Origin: Globobulimina sp.
Taxonomy: Eukaryota > Foraminifera > Rotaliida
NCBI GenBank assembly: GCA_003354225.1
Contig: PIVH01000627.1
Location: 1 to 5,331, forward strand
Length of the DNA: 5,331 nucleotides
Direction: 5' to 3'
Positions 1-5,107 of the stretch are shown piece by piece. Position 1 is the stretch's first letter. Each line of letters begins with the position of its first letter. A program made the position numbers and the translations under genes. Under the pieces are notes generated by a model that saw nothing but the letters and a program-made list of their open reading frames with translations, was not told where the DNA came from and made no database searches.

Positions 1-2
1 CA

Positions 3-140
3 ATTGATGAAAGAATGAAGCAACTCAGGGTTCCTGTCTATCATGAGCAAGAGAAGAGTGAGAGTGATGAGCAAGAACAAAAACCCGGTTTTTGGCATAA
101 CTGTTTTTATGGGTTTCGCAGCGAAAAAGGATTACGGTAG
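3..140 (+). CDS. Possible 3' end of an upstream gene (partial, unrecognised)
   Basis: A frame open from the left edge runs 45 codons to a TAG at 138-140. The peptide looks protein-like: a basic start, then an acidic, glutamine- and glutamate-rich linker (about residues 15-28), then an aromatic-rich stretch beginning GFWHNCFYGF. An upstream gene ending here would suit the compact layout of the rest of the window. Against this, the same DNA lies in a repeat-rich, A/T-rich tract, the frame is short, and no family is recognised. It could be the C-terminus of an element protein, a decayed gene or chance. No function is proposed. Confidence 0.28.
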   Translation: MDERMKQLRVPVYHEQEKSESDEQEQKPGFWHNCFYGFRSEKGLR

Positions 141-395
141 GCTTTTTGGCGGGAAAACTGAATACTTGAGGTTTCATATGGTAAACCCACTTCTGTTGCC
201 AGAAAATCCAAGACACATGATAAGCAGGAGCAAAAAAACAAGTTTTTAGGATTACTGTACTTTTTGGGGAAAACATAACTTGAACTTTGAAAAAACAATA
301 TGGTATGTTTTTGTCGAGAAAAAACTGAGTATGTGCAATTGTTTTTTGACAGGAAAAAGCCTTTTTTAAGGTATTTGATAGAATGAAAACTGAGC
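66..395. repeat. Diverged internal repeats in an A/T-rich tract
   Basis: Two alignments by eye support old repeats. The block from 66 (GATGAGCAAGAACAAAAAC) resembles the block from 219 (GATAAGCAGGAGCAAAAAAA), about 153 nt apart, and the likeness continues for some 45 nt through the following T-run. The block from about 108 (TATGGGTTTCGCAGCGAAAA) resembles the block from about 303 (TATGTTTTTGTCGAGAAAAA), about 195 nt apart, and both continue into T-run, G/A and GGAAAA segments. Similar GGGAAAA cores also occur near 145 and 268. The unequal spacings suggest repeated small duplications and deletions. Homopolymer runs inflate the similarity, so a dot plot is needed. The rest of 141-540 shows no supported gene. 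Confidence 0.4.
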
Positions 396-540
396 TATCT
401 CAGAAGGATACCCTGGAATGTAAGAATGATTGCATATGGGATCGAAATCGGTTTCAGTCAAAAGGAGCCACATTCATCGAATCTTAAAAATTGTATGGCG
501 CTGCATCACAAAAAAAGATGAATGTTGAGATGCACCAACA

Positions 541-549
541 CTATATAGG
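541..549 (+). promoter_or_regulatory. TATA box of the Bcl-2-like gene
   Basis: CTATATAGG lies 34 nt before the ATG at 583. A start of transcription about 30 nt downstream (near 572) would leave a very short leader of about 10 nt. No clear initiator motif is seen at that distance, so the exact start is uncertain. Confidence 0.5.
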
Positions 550-582
550 AAAGCTATCACTCTTTATGTACATTTTCTCAAA

Positions 583-1065
583 ATGTCTGTAATAAAAGAT
601 GCTGATCATGCCCTCGAAGTGCTGGTTGTCCAAGTAATTGGTGCCGGCTCACAACTATATGTCGACATTCATAACCCTGTGCTTGATAAAATGTTGGAAG
701 ATATCCAACTGATGCTCCACGATAACCAGGAATTCTATCAATCAGTTGTTGTAAATCTCACGGGATCCAAAGTAGATGAAACCCTGGCCAGCTGCTTCGC
801 CGATAACAAGATGAATTGGGGACGGATTGTCGCAGTGTTTACCCTGCTGTATGTGTATGCCGAGAAAAACAAAGACTGCTACAAGTGCAAGCGTGCATTG
901 AAACATGTATTCACAACGGCTCTGCAAAGCTATGCCGCTCCATGGATAAAAAGTCGCGGAGGAATGTCGAACTATATTAGCCCTTGTCGATTTCATTTCT
1001 GTCTATGTTTTTGTCTTGCTATGAGCATTGTAGCTGTAATGATGATAAAAGATGTATGTCATTAA
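583..1065 (+). CDS. Viral-type Bcl-2-like apoptosis regulator, tail-anchored
   Basis: This single-exon frame encodes 160 residues. It has the two best-conserved Bcl-2 motifs in the right order: BH1 around residues 78-86 (NWGRIVAVF) and a BH2-like motif at 120-127 (PWIKSRGG). They are about 40 residues apart, as expected for the helical hairpin core. Residues 137-155 form a hydrophobic, cysteine-rich segment followed by a short polar end, typical of the tail anchor that places Bcl-2 proteins in the outer mitochondrial or ER membrane. A BH3 motif with its usual leucine and aspartate is not apparent, as in several viral Bcl-2 proteins. In the family, BH1 and BH2 line a groove that holds BH3 helices of pro-death proteins. 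A role in keeping the infected cell alive is inferred. The gene has its own TATA box (541) and poly(A) signal (1085), and is followed 55 nt later by the penton-like gene. BH2 ends in Met where many members have Trp. A captured host gene is the likely origin. Confidence 0.85.
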   Translation: MSVIKDADHALEVLVVQVIGAGSQLYVDIHNPVLDKMLEDIQLMLHDNQEFYQSVVVNLTGSKVDETLASCFADNKMNWGRIVAVFTLLYVYAEKNKDCYKCKRALKHVFTTALQSYAAPWIKSRGGMSNYISPCRFHFCLCFCLAMSIVAVMMIKDVCH

Positions 1066-1075
1066 TTTCATCCCA

Positions 1076-1081
1076 TATAAT
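1076..1081 (+). promoter_or_regulatory. TATA-like element upstream of the penton-like gene
   Basis: TATAAT lies in the 55-nt gap, 45 nt before the ATG at 1121. Transcription starting about 30 nt downstream would begin close to or after the first in-frame ATG (1103), which favours translation from 1121. The A/T-rich setting makes chance matches easy. Confidence 0.3.
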
Positions 1082-1084
1082 TAA

Positions 1085-1090
1085 AATAAA
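1085..1090 (+). terminator. Poly(A) signal of the Bcl-2-like gene
   Basis: A canonical AATAAA lies 20 nt after the stop codon at 1063-1065. Cleavage 10-30 nt further on would fall at the start of the penton-like gene, so the two transcripts would overlap or abut. Confidence 0.5.
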
Positions 1091-1120
1091 AGGAACATGT
1101 AAATGTTTTTTTCAAGAACC

Positions 1121-1876
1121 ATGTCTACATCAATTCAGAACGATTTTTACTTGTACCTCGTCAACCGACTAGCTGGCAATGGTGCATTGGAAGCTTCCTG
1201 CAAACTTCCATCAACCATCGACCTGTCGAGAGATAACTATGAAATAAGTCTGGTCGAAATTCAGTTGCCCGGTCCATGGCATAATGTATATGATGCCATG
1301 ATCGACATTTGGTCTCTGGAAAAACCTGAGGAACGAGTGCAGATGACTATTCCGGATGGAAATTACAAAAACTTTGAAGTGCTTGCAAAAGTTGTCGAAC
1401 GTCTTAGCAAAAGGGCCGAATACAAACTGGACGGTAAATTGATCAACCTTCAGTTCAAATTCATAAAAACCGAGTCCGGCAACTTCTATGTTGCACAAAA
1501 TTTTGGTGTCGGAATGATGTTCAGCCCGAGGCTCATGCATATAATGGGACTCCACTCCACAGAACTGATCAATGATTCGACTCGAGAAGAACGAACTCGG
1601 ATTTACCCAAACATTAATCTCGGGCATTACAGTATAATCGCAGGATGCAATGTAGTACCATTTTCGACCATTGGAGAATACTCTGGAAAGGTTTTGCGAG
1701 TGTTTTCTCCACCCTCGGATGGACCGATGAGCATCAATGTTCGTGAAATATATGTACCAGTGGCGGTAAACATGATGGATCAGATCACCGTGACATTGCA
1801 TAACATGATGGGTCATCAAATTTCCTTTGAAAATGATGAAATGGTCATCCTTGTGCATCTTAGAAAAGTGATATAA
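1121..1876 (+). CDS. Penton-like (minor capsid) protein of Polinton/adintovirus type
   Basis: The frame from ATG 1121 gives 251 residues; an in-frame ATG at 1103 would add six. I prefer 1121 because the first six residues look like leader and the promoter spacing fits. The pattern matches the penton-like proteins usually found next to F54H12.2-type capsid genes. It has an N-terminal strand region followed by LVEIQLPGPWHNV (44-56), a conserved IPDGNY turn (77-82) leading into a helix, and MGL (142-144). A central strand block at 170-195 follows, then a C-terminal block at 209-249 beginning EIYVPV and ending in a strand rich in Val, Leu and His. Such proteins form the single jelly roll that occupies the five-fold vertices of the virion. 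No introns are needed. The stop codon sits inside the TATA-like box of the next gene. Assignment by eye; high confidence for the family, moderate for the vertex role. Confidence 0.78.
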   Translation: MSTSIQNDFYLYLVNRLAGNGALEASCKLPSTIDLSRDNYEISLVEIQLPGPWHNVYDAMIDIWSLEKPEERVQMTIPDGNYKNFEVLAKVVERLSKRAEYKLDGKLINLQFKFIKTESGNFYVAQNFGVGMMFSPRLMHIMGLHSTELINDSTREERTRIYPNINLGHYSIIAGCNVVPFSTIGEYSGKVLRVFSPPSDGPMSINVREIYVPVAVNMMDQITVTLHNMMGHQISFENDEMVILVHLRKVI

Positions 1877-1877
1877 G
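1872..1877 (+). promoter_or_regulatory. TATA-like box overlapping the penton-like stop codon
   Basis: TATAAG at 1872-1877 contains the TAA stop (1874-1876) of the upstream gene and lies 49 nt before the capsid ATG at 1921. Transcription about 30 nt downstream would give a leader of roughly 18 nt. The position fits well, but the match is short. Confidence 0.35.
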
Positions 1878-1910
1878 TGATCGATTTGATGATGTATGGG
1901 TGTTTTTGAA

Positions 1911-1916
1911 AATAAA
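1911..1916 (+). terminator. Poly(A) signal of the penton-like gene
   Basis: AATAAA lies 34 nt after the stop at 1874-1876 and ends only 4 nt before the capsid start codon, so cleavage would occur inside the first exon of the next gene. Confidence 0.45.
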
Positions 1917-1920
1917 AATT

Positions 1921-3425
1921 ATGGCTACGGTTGTCGGGAATTTCGCTGCTAAACCAGCGGTGGATGATAATGTAAAGAACTTCTTCTTTGATCGAATAAC
2001 AACAAGCAGCATTTTGCCCAGGACTAATACTGATCCCATCACATTCATTGTACCCAGTATAGATGGTAAGTTGTGGACAGTCAGTAAAGTTGTGCAAGCG
2101 AAATAATTTACTCATTGATTTAGGAATGGCGATCGATCTAAATCAGATTTATATGACGGTCAGATTTAGAATAAGGAAAAGAAATGCCGAGGGAGTGTAC
2201 GAAAACATTGGTGATGAAAATACAGCCCCATACAATGTCTTCTTGTACAGTCTCTTCTCAGAATTGGAGATCGAGCTCAACAACGAACTGGTAAGTAAAT
2301 CAACCAAACTTTTACAATAAAATTGATGATTTTCATTCCAGGTTGACAGTACAAAGTTCAACTATCAGCTGCAAACATACTTGAAGGTTCTACTCAACTC
2401 TACCGAATCGGCGAGAAACACCATTCTACAATCGGCATTATTTTATAAAGACAAAGCGGGGGCGTTCGCGTTGGTCAGTAGAGCTAATGCAAATTTGAGC
2501 TGGGGTAACTACAAAAGAGCCACTGCCATAATGAATTCGCGAACAGTCGAGCTAAGGGGACGCGTTTTGTCGGACGTATTCGATACTTCCAAACCGTTGA
2601 TCGATGGTGTAAGCTTGCTCTTACGATTTTATCCTGAAAGTTACGACAAATGTTTGATCACAACGATGCCACCACCACCCGCTCTACCAGCGCAGCCTCC
2701 GCCACCACCAGTTTATCAAGTTGAAATCATATCTGCCGAGCTGAGCGTGGGGCGCATTCAGCCAAAACAAGTTAACATACCAATGGCTGTCTATCCTTAC
2801 ACCAAAATGAAAACCCAGCGACACATATTCCCGAGAGGACTCACCGAATTTGGACCAGTGACCATTGCATCGGGTATCTTACCAGAACGTGCCTGGGTTG
2901 TTATGATTACCGAACAGGCATTCACAGGCAGTGTGATCGATCACCGGCTAAATTTTCGGGTAAGTTTACAGTAGATGATAAATGTTGTAATCTAATACTT
3001 TACTTTTGCAGAATTTTGGTCTCAGTCATATCGCGGTCACCGTAAACTCGGAGATGAAACCTTTCAAACAAGGCTACAATCCAGACTTCGCCCATAACCT
3101 GTATGGTGAAGCGTACAATGCTTTGGTGCATGAGGCAGCTAAAACGCTTGGTACTGTGGACATCCCCATAAGTTATGGTGACTATGATTCAGGTTACACC
3201 ATCTTCGTCTGGGATCTCAGTCAGAATCACAGCATCAAGAAGGAAGATCAATGGTCGCCGGCGACAGTAGGTGGATTGGCCACATTGAAAGCAACATTCA
3301 GTGCTGCGCTGCCCGAAAACATATGCATCTACGTTGTCCTAGAGTACCCTCAAACATATACAGTAAGACGTGATCGTACAATTGCGATCGAGGAAGCTCC
3401 GCAAAAGAAGAAAAAGACCCAGTGA
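1921..3425 (+). CDS. F54H12.2-like major capsid protein, four exons
   Basis: Four exons (1921-2065, 2124-2290, 2342-2959, 3012-3425) add to 1344 nt, or 447 residues plus stop. This is about the usual length of the F54H12.2-like family, regarded as the double-jelly-roll major capsid protein of animal Polinton-type elements. Family features, in order: a proline-containing N-terminal region (1-49); the MAIDLNQIYMTVRF strand at 50-63; FNYQLQTYLKVLLN near 110; a strand beginning VEIISAELSVGRI that opens the second half; AWVVMITEQAFTG near 290; and GDYDSGY at 366-372 followed by a strand (TIFVWDL) and a C-terminal strand pair. Residues 214-227 are a proline-rich insert near the middle, probably a loop or linker. 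Residues 442-445 are four lysines near the C-terminus and could act as a nuclear signal. All junctions keep frame. It follows the penton-like gene by 44 nt and converges on a minus-strand gene. A decayed copy of its 3' part lies downstream. The three frames in this span are one gene, since the family pattern runs across all four exons. Confidence 0.85.
2066..2123 (+). other. Intron 1 of the capsid gene (58 nt)
   Basis: Donor GTAAGT at 2066, acceptor TTTAG ending at 2123. It splits a glycine codon after its first base. Read through, the frame hits a stop at 2104-2106, whereas splicing joins two family-conserved segments. Confidence 0.8.
2291..2341 (+). other. Intron 2 of the capsid gene (51 nt)
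   Basis: Donor GTAAGT at 2291, acceptor TTCCAG ending at 2341, phase 0. The unspliced frame stops just before 2320. Confidence 0.82.
2960..3011 (+). other. Intron 3 of the capsid gene (52 nt)
   Basis: Donor GTAAGT at 2960, acceptor TTTTGCAG ending at 3011, with a pyrimidine-rich run before it; phase 0. The unspliced frame ends at 2974. The decayed capsid copy lacks most or all of this segment. Confidence 0.83.
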
Positions 3426-3466
3426 TATATTATTGAGTGTCAGTGTGTTTGATGAAACATAAAATG

Positions 3467-3530
3467 TTACAAAGTGGCATTACATTTCTGTTCTAATATA
3501 CCCCACGAAAAGTGCCGACCCTTTTCAAAA
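3467..3530 (-). pseudogene. Decayed 3' fragment of the type II membrane protein gene
   Basis: Read on the minus strand, this stretch encodes GILEQKCN and soon reaches a stop at 3467-3469. The intact gene at 3914-4414 carries the same eight residues at 144-151. The DNA also matches, e.g. TGTAATG after the shared segment, with silent differences between. Upstream of GILEQKCN the likeness is weak and the reading differs, so only the end of the gene is recognisable. Its place directly behind the intact capsid gene repeats the order seen further on (capsid 3' part, then membrane protein 3' end). This is the main evidence for an old tandem duplication. The limit at 3530 is approximate. Confidence 0.6.
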
Positions 3531-3544
3531 AAACCCCTATCAGA

Positions 3545-3890
3545 TGTTTGGACCAAGCGATGACCGTCCCATTGATGTAGTTGGTGAGCCGGCCGACTTC
3601 TGGGAGCCCCCCAATGGGTCTGGGTTGTCATGATAACTAAAGCAACAAAATGGTTAAAATACTTTGGTCTCAGAGACAAAACCGCTCAAACAACATGTAT
3701 GGGGAACCATACATCCCCAAAGTGGTGGAAAATCTTTAGTACCGTCGATGTCCCCATATGGAGACTACGACTCGGGGTACACTTTCAAAAAATCTCAGCA
3801 TCAAGAAGATGATCCCCAGCAATGGTTGGCAACTCATTCGAGGCGGTCCCCACTCAAAACATCTATTTATCTCGAAAAGTTGTTATGGTA
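3545..3890 (+). pseudogene. Decayed second copy of the capsid gene 3' part
   Basis: Clear matches to the intact capsid gene occur in order. TGGGTTGTCATGAT at 3621 matches 2894; TTTGGTCTCAG ending at 3673 matches the start of exon 4 (ending 3025); GTACCGTCGATGTCCCC at 3739 matches 3151; the GDYDSGYT region near 3760 matches residues 366-373; AGCATCAAGA at 3797 matches 3231. The offset between copies shrinks from about 727 to 648, 588 and 566 nt, showing successive deletions in the copy. The frame is open from 3621 to about 3755, then shifts at a roughly 5-nt deletion, so it cannot make a full capsid protein. The end near 3885 resembles the C-terminal strand region. A weaker match at about 3547 (TTTGGACCA) to 2849 suggests the copy begins there, next to the membrane-gene remnant. 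It is a broken relic with no expected product. Confidence 0.85.
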
Positions 3891-3908
3891 GCAGTTACAA
3901 AAAATGTT

Positions 3909-3914
3909 TTTATT
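3909..3914 (-). terminator. Poly(A) signal overlapping the stop of the membrane protein gene
   Basis: On the minus strand the sequence reads TGAATAAAA: the final A of the TGA stop (3914-3916) is the first base of AATAAA. A T-rich stretch follows on that strand. This supports the minus-strand frame as a real gene. Confidence 0.6.
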
Positions 3915-4414
3915 CAGTAACAAAGCCAATGATACATCGTATATATCGCATATGCAGATACATTACACTTTTGCTCGAGAATACCATATCGCAAAACACC
4001 GTTGTAGAAATTCAGATTCACATAAGGAATCAGTTCCAAATGATATCCTTTTCTCTGTTCCAAGGGTTCCATCGTTTCAAAAGCTCTTTTAAGAAAGTAT
4101 GCCACTCGTCTAATCGCATCTTTGGACCATGCCACAGCCGTTCTGTTACAATAAATGGTCAGACGTTCGTTCTTCTCTTTGTCATAGCAGAAAGTCAGCA
4201 AGCTCCGCTCTGTCATCTTCATCATGGAAAAAAGACAGTTATCATCGGCCCACACCTTTTTTGTTGTAGTCGTTAATGTAGTAGTTTCCGACTTTGTAAC
4301 CGGTGCAACATGGGAGGGTTCCAGCAATAGGATGCAAATAAAAATTAGTGCTAAACCAGCCACCCCGGCACACAAAGATAGAAAATTCTTTTTGTCAAGT
4401 ATCTTATTAGCCAT
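3914..4414 (-). CDS. Type II membrane glycoprotein candidate, function unknown
   Basis: This minus-strand frame encodes 166 residues and no family is recognised. The N-terminus has lysines (4, 8, 9) before a 21-residue hydrophobic segment (11-31), predicting an N-terminus in the cytoplasm and the rest outside or in the lumen. Next comes a threonine-rich stalk (40-51), a likely site of O-linked sugars. The ectodomain has five cysteines (60, 76, 89, 150, 165) and two N-glycosylation sequons, N90-R-T and N151-V-S. An odd number of cysteines could allow an intermolecular disulphide. The gene converges on the capsid gene, ends in a stop fused to a poly(A) signal, and shares a 171-nt divergent upstream region with the zinc protein. 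A virion envelope or host-surface role is possible but not shown. A copy of its last codons survives at 3467-3530. Starts further in would remove the anchor, so the first ATG is chosen. Confidence 0.68.
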   Translation of the reverse strand: MANKILDKKNFLSLCAGVAGLALIFICILLLEPSHVAPVTKSETTTLTTTTKKVWADDNCLFSMMKMTERSLLTFCYDKEKNERLTIYCNRTAVAWSKDAIRRVAYFLKRAFETMEPLEQRKGYHLELIPYVNLNFYNGVLRYGILEQKCNVSAYAIYTMYHWLCY

Positions 4415-4522
4415 ATTGAGTTATAAACGGTTATTCAGGGCCTTCGTACTTAAACAAAAATAGAGATGAACATATGATGAACTGCGTACAATGTGATTGG
4501 TCGAGGATGAATTACATCACTT

Positions 4523-4532
4523 GTCACGTGAT
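4523..4532. promoter_or_regulatory. Palindromic E-box in the divergent promoter region
   Basis: GTCACGTGAT holds the 8-nt palindrome TCACGTGA with a central CACGTG E-box, the type bound by USF/MITF/TFE-class helix-loop-helix factors. It sits just upstream of the TATA box at 4542 and could serve the genes on both sides. Binding is inferred; a single 6-mer can arise by chance. Confidence 0.35.
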
Positions 4533-4541
4533 CTGCATCCC

Positions 4542-4548
4542 TATAAAA
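4542..4548 (+). promoter_or_regulatory. TATA box of the zinc protein gene
   Basis: A perfect TATAAAA lies 44 nt before the ATG at 4586 and about 31 nt before an initiator-like TCATT at 4572-4576, the classical spacing. The resulting leader would be about 12 nt. Confidence 0.62.
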
Positions 4549-4571
4549 GAAGAGGTTCATCATCTCTCATC

Positions 4572-4576
4572 TCATT
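4572..4576 (+). promoter_or_regulatory. Initiator-like motif (TCATT)
   Basis: TCATT matches the arthropod initiator consensus TCAKT. Its A (4574) lies 32 nt from the first base of the TATA box, so it is the best candidate start of transcription and fits an arthropod host. Confidence 0.45.
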
Positions 4577-4585
4577 GTTGTCGGT

Positions 4586-5107
4586 ATGAAACCTAGGGCG
4601 AAGAAGGTTTGCGAAGTGTGTGATAAAACGTTTTCTAGTGCAAACATTGGTCGCCATAAGCGAGGGATGCACTCTTACTGTATCGACTGTCAGCAGTTGG
4701 TATCGAGAAAGAGACACAATTGTTTCAAAAGTGACGGATCAGGCCCCAATTTTGCCCCTAACCCCCCAAACGACAAAGATCAATTTCTGTTGGTTCACGT
4801 TCCGGTGCTCATTCGAAAACAACTATACAAGAAACTCGACGCGGACGGCTCCATTTGGCCACTGTACAACTTTGAAGAAAAAGAAGATCCCATTGCTGTT
4901 AAAGTTAAGACAGTCTTAAAACAAAACTGTCTCACTTGCGTGGTTTCTGAATATCTGGATGTACCCAAAGATAGACACAGTTGTACAAATCCAAACCGTC
5001 AAGAATTTGTCAGTGCTCTAAACCAGTGTACGGACAGTGTGATAAACAATGTCTACCAAACGATGTTCGGAGGAACTGGAGGACCGCCTGACCAACTTGT
5101 ACTATGA
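4586..5107 (+). CDS. Small zinc-binding protein (C2H2 finger plus two C-C-H-C sites)
   Basis: The frame encodes 173 residues. The basic N-terminus leads into a C2H2 finger: C9, C12, H24, H29, with the usual Phe16 after the second cysteine. It is followed at once by a second likely site, C32, C35, H44, C46 (C-x2-C-x8-H-x-C). A third of the same kind is C115, C118, H131, C133 (C-x2-C-x12-H-x-C). The second and third sites both end in RH-x-C, suggesting a duplicated or shared fold. Residues 50-65 are a Gly/Pro/Asn linker, and 66-112 look like a compact domain with strands and a helix. The C-terminus is Gly/Pro-rich. A clear TATA box and initiator precede the ATG. The last 59 nt overlap another frame. 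Binding of nucleic acid is the usual role of such fingers, so a link to replication or gene control is inferred; no specific family is recognised. The ORF may be only the first exon of a longer gene. Confidence 0.7.
   Translation: MKPRAKKVCEVCDKTFSSANIGRHKRGMHSYCIDCQQLVSRKRHNCFKSDGSGPNFAPNPPNDKDQFLLVHVPVLIRKQLYKKLDADGSIWPLYNFEEKEDPIAVKVKTVLKQNCLTCVVSEYLDVPKDRHSCTNPNRQEFVSALNQCTDSVINNVYQTMFGGTGGPPDQLVL

Noticed and set aside
25-298. Overlapping frames on both strands in the left tract
   Set aside because: Short, A/T-rich, low-complexity translations without motifs; the repeats explain the open frames better.
497-535. Short inverted repeat TGCATC ... GATGCA before the Bcl-2-like gene
   Set aside because: Only six bases per arm with a loop of about 20; expected by chance in a window of this size.
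655-800. BH3 motif in the Bcl-2-like protein
   Set aside because: Helical stretches with Leu and Asp occur, but none has the expected spacing, so no BH3 is claimed.
1211-1858. Long open frame (215 codons) on the minus strand
   Set aside because: It lies wholly antisense to the well-supported penton-like gene, its translation is rich in His, Phe and Ile without any family pattern, and it is best explained as a shadow frame.
1921-3425. Reading the capsid region as three or four separate small genes
   Set aside because: Good GT-AG sites exist at each break, all keep frame, and the family pattern continues across them.
3467-3679. 70-codon minus-strand frame as a separate small gene
   Set aside because: Only its last residues make sense, as the remnant of the membrane gene end; the rest is antisense to the decayed capsid copy.
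3758-4276. 172-codon frame on the + strand
   Set aside because: It runs through the decayed capsid copy into the antisense of the membrane protein gene, joining unrelated material; no coherent protein.
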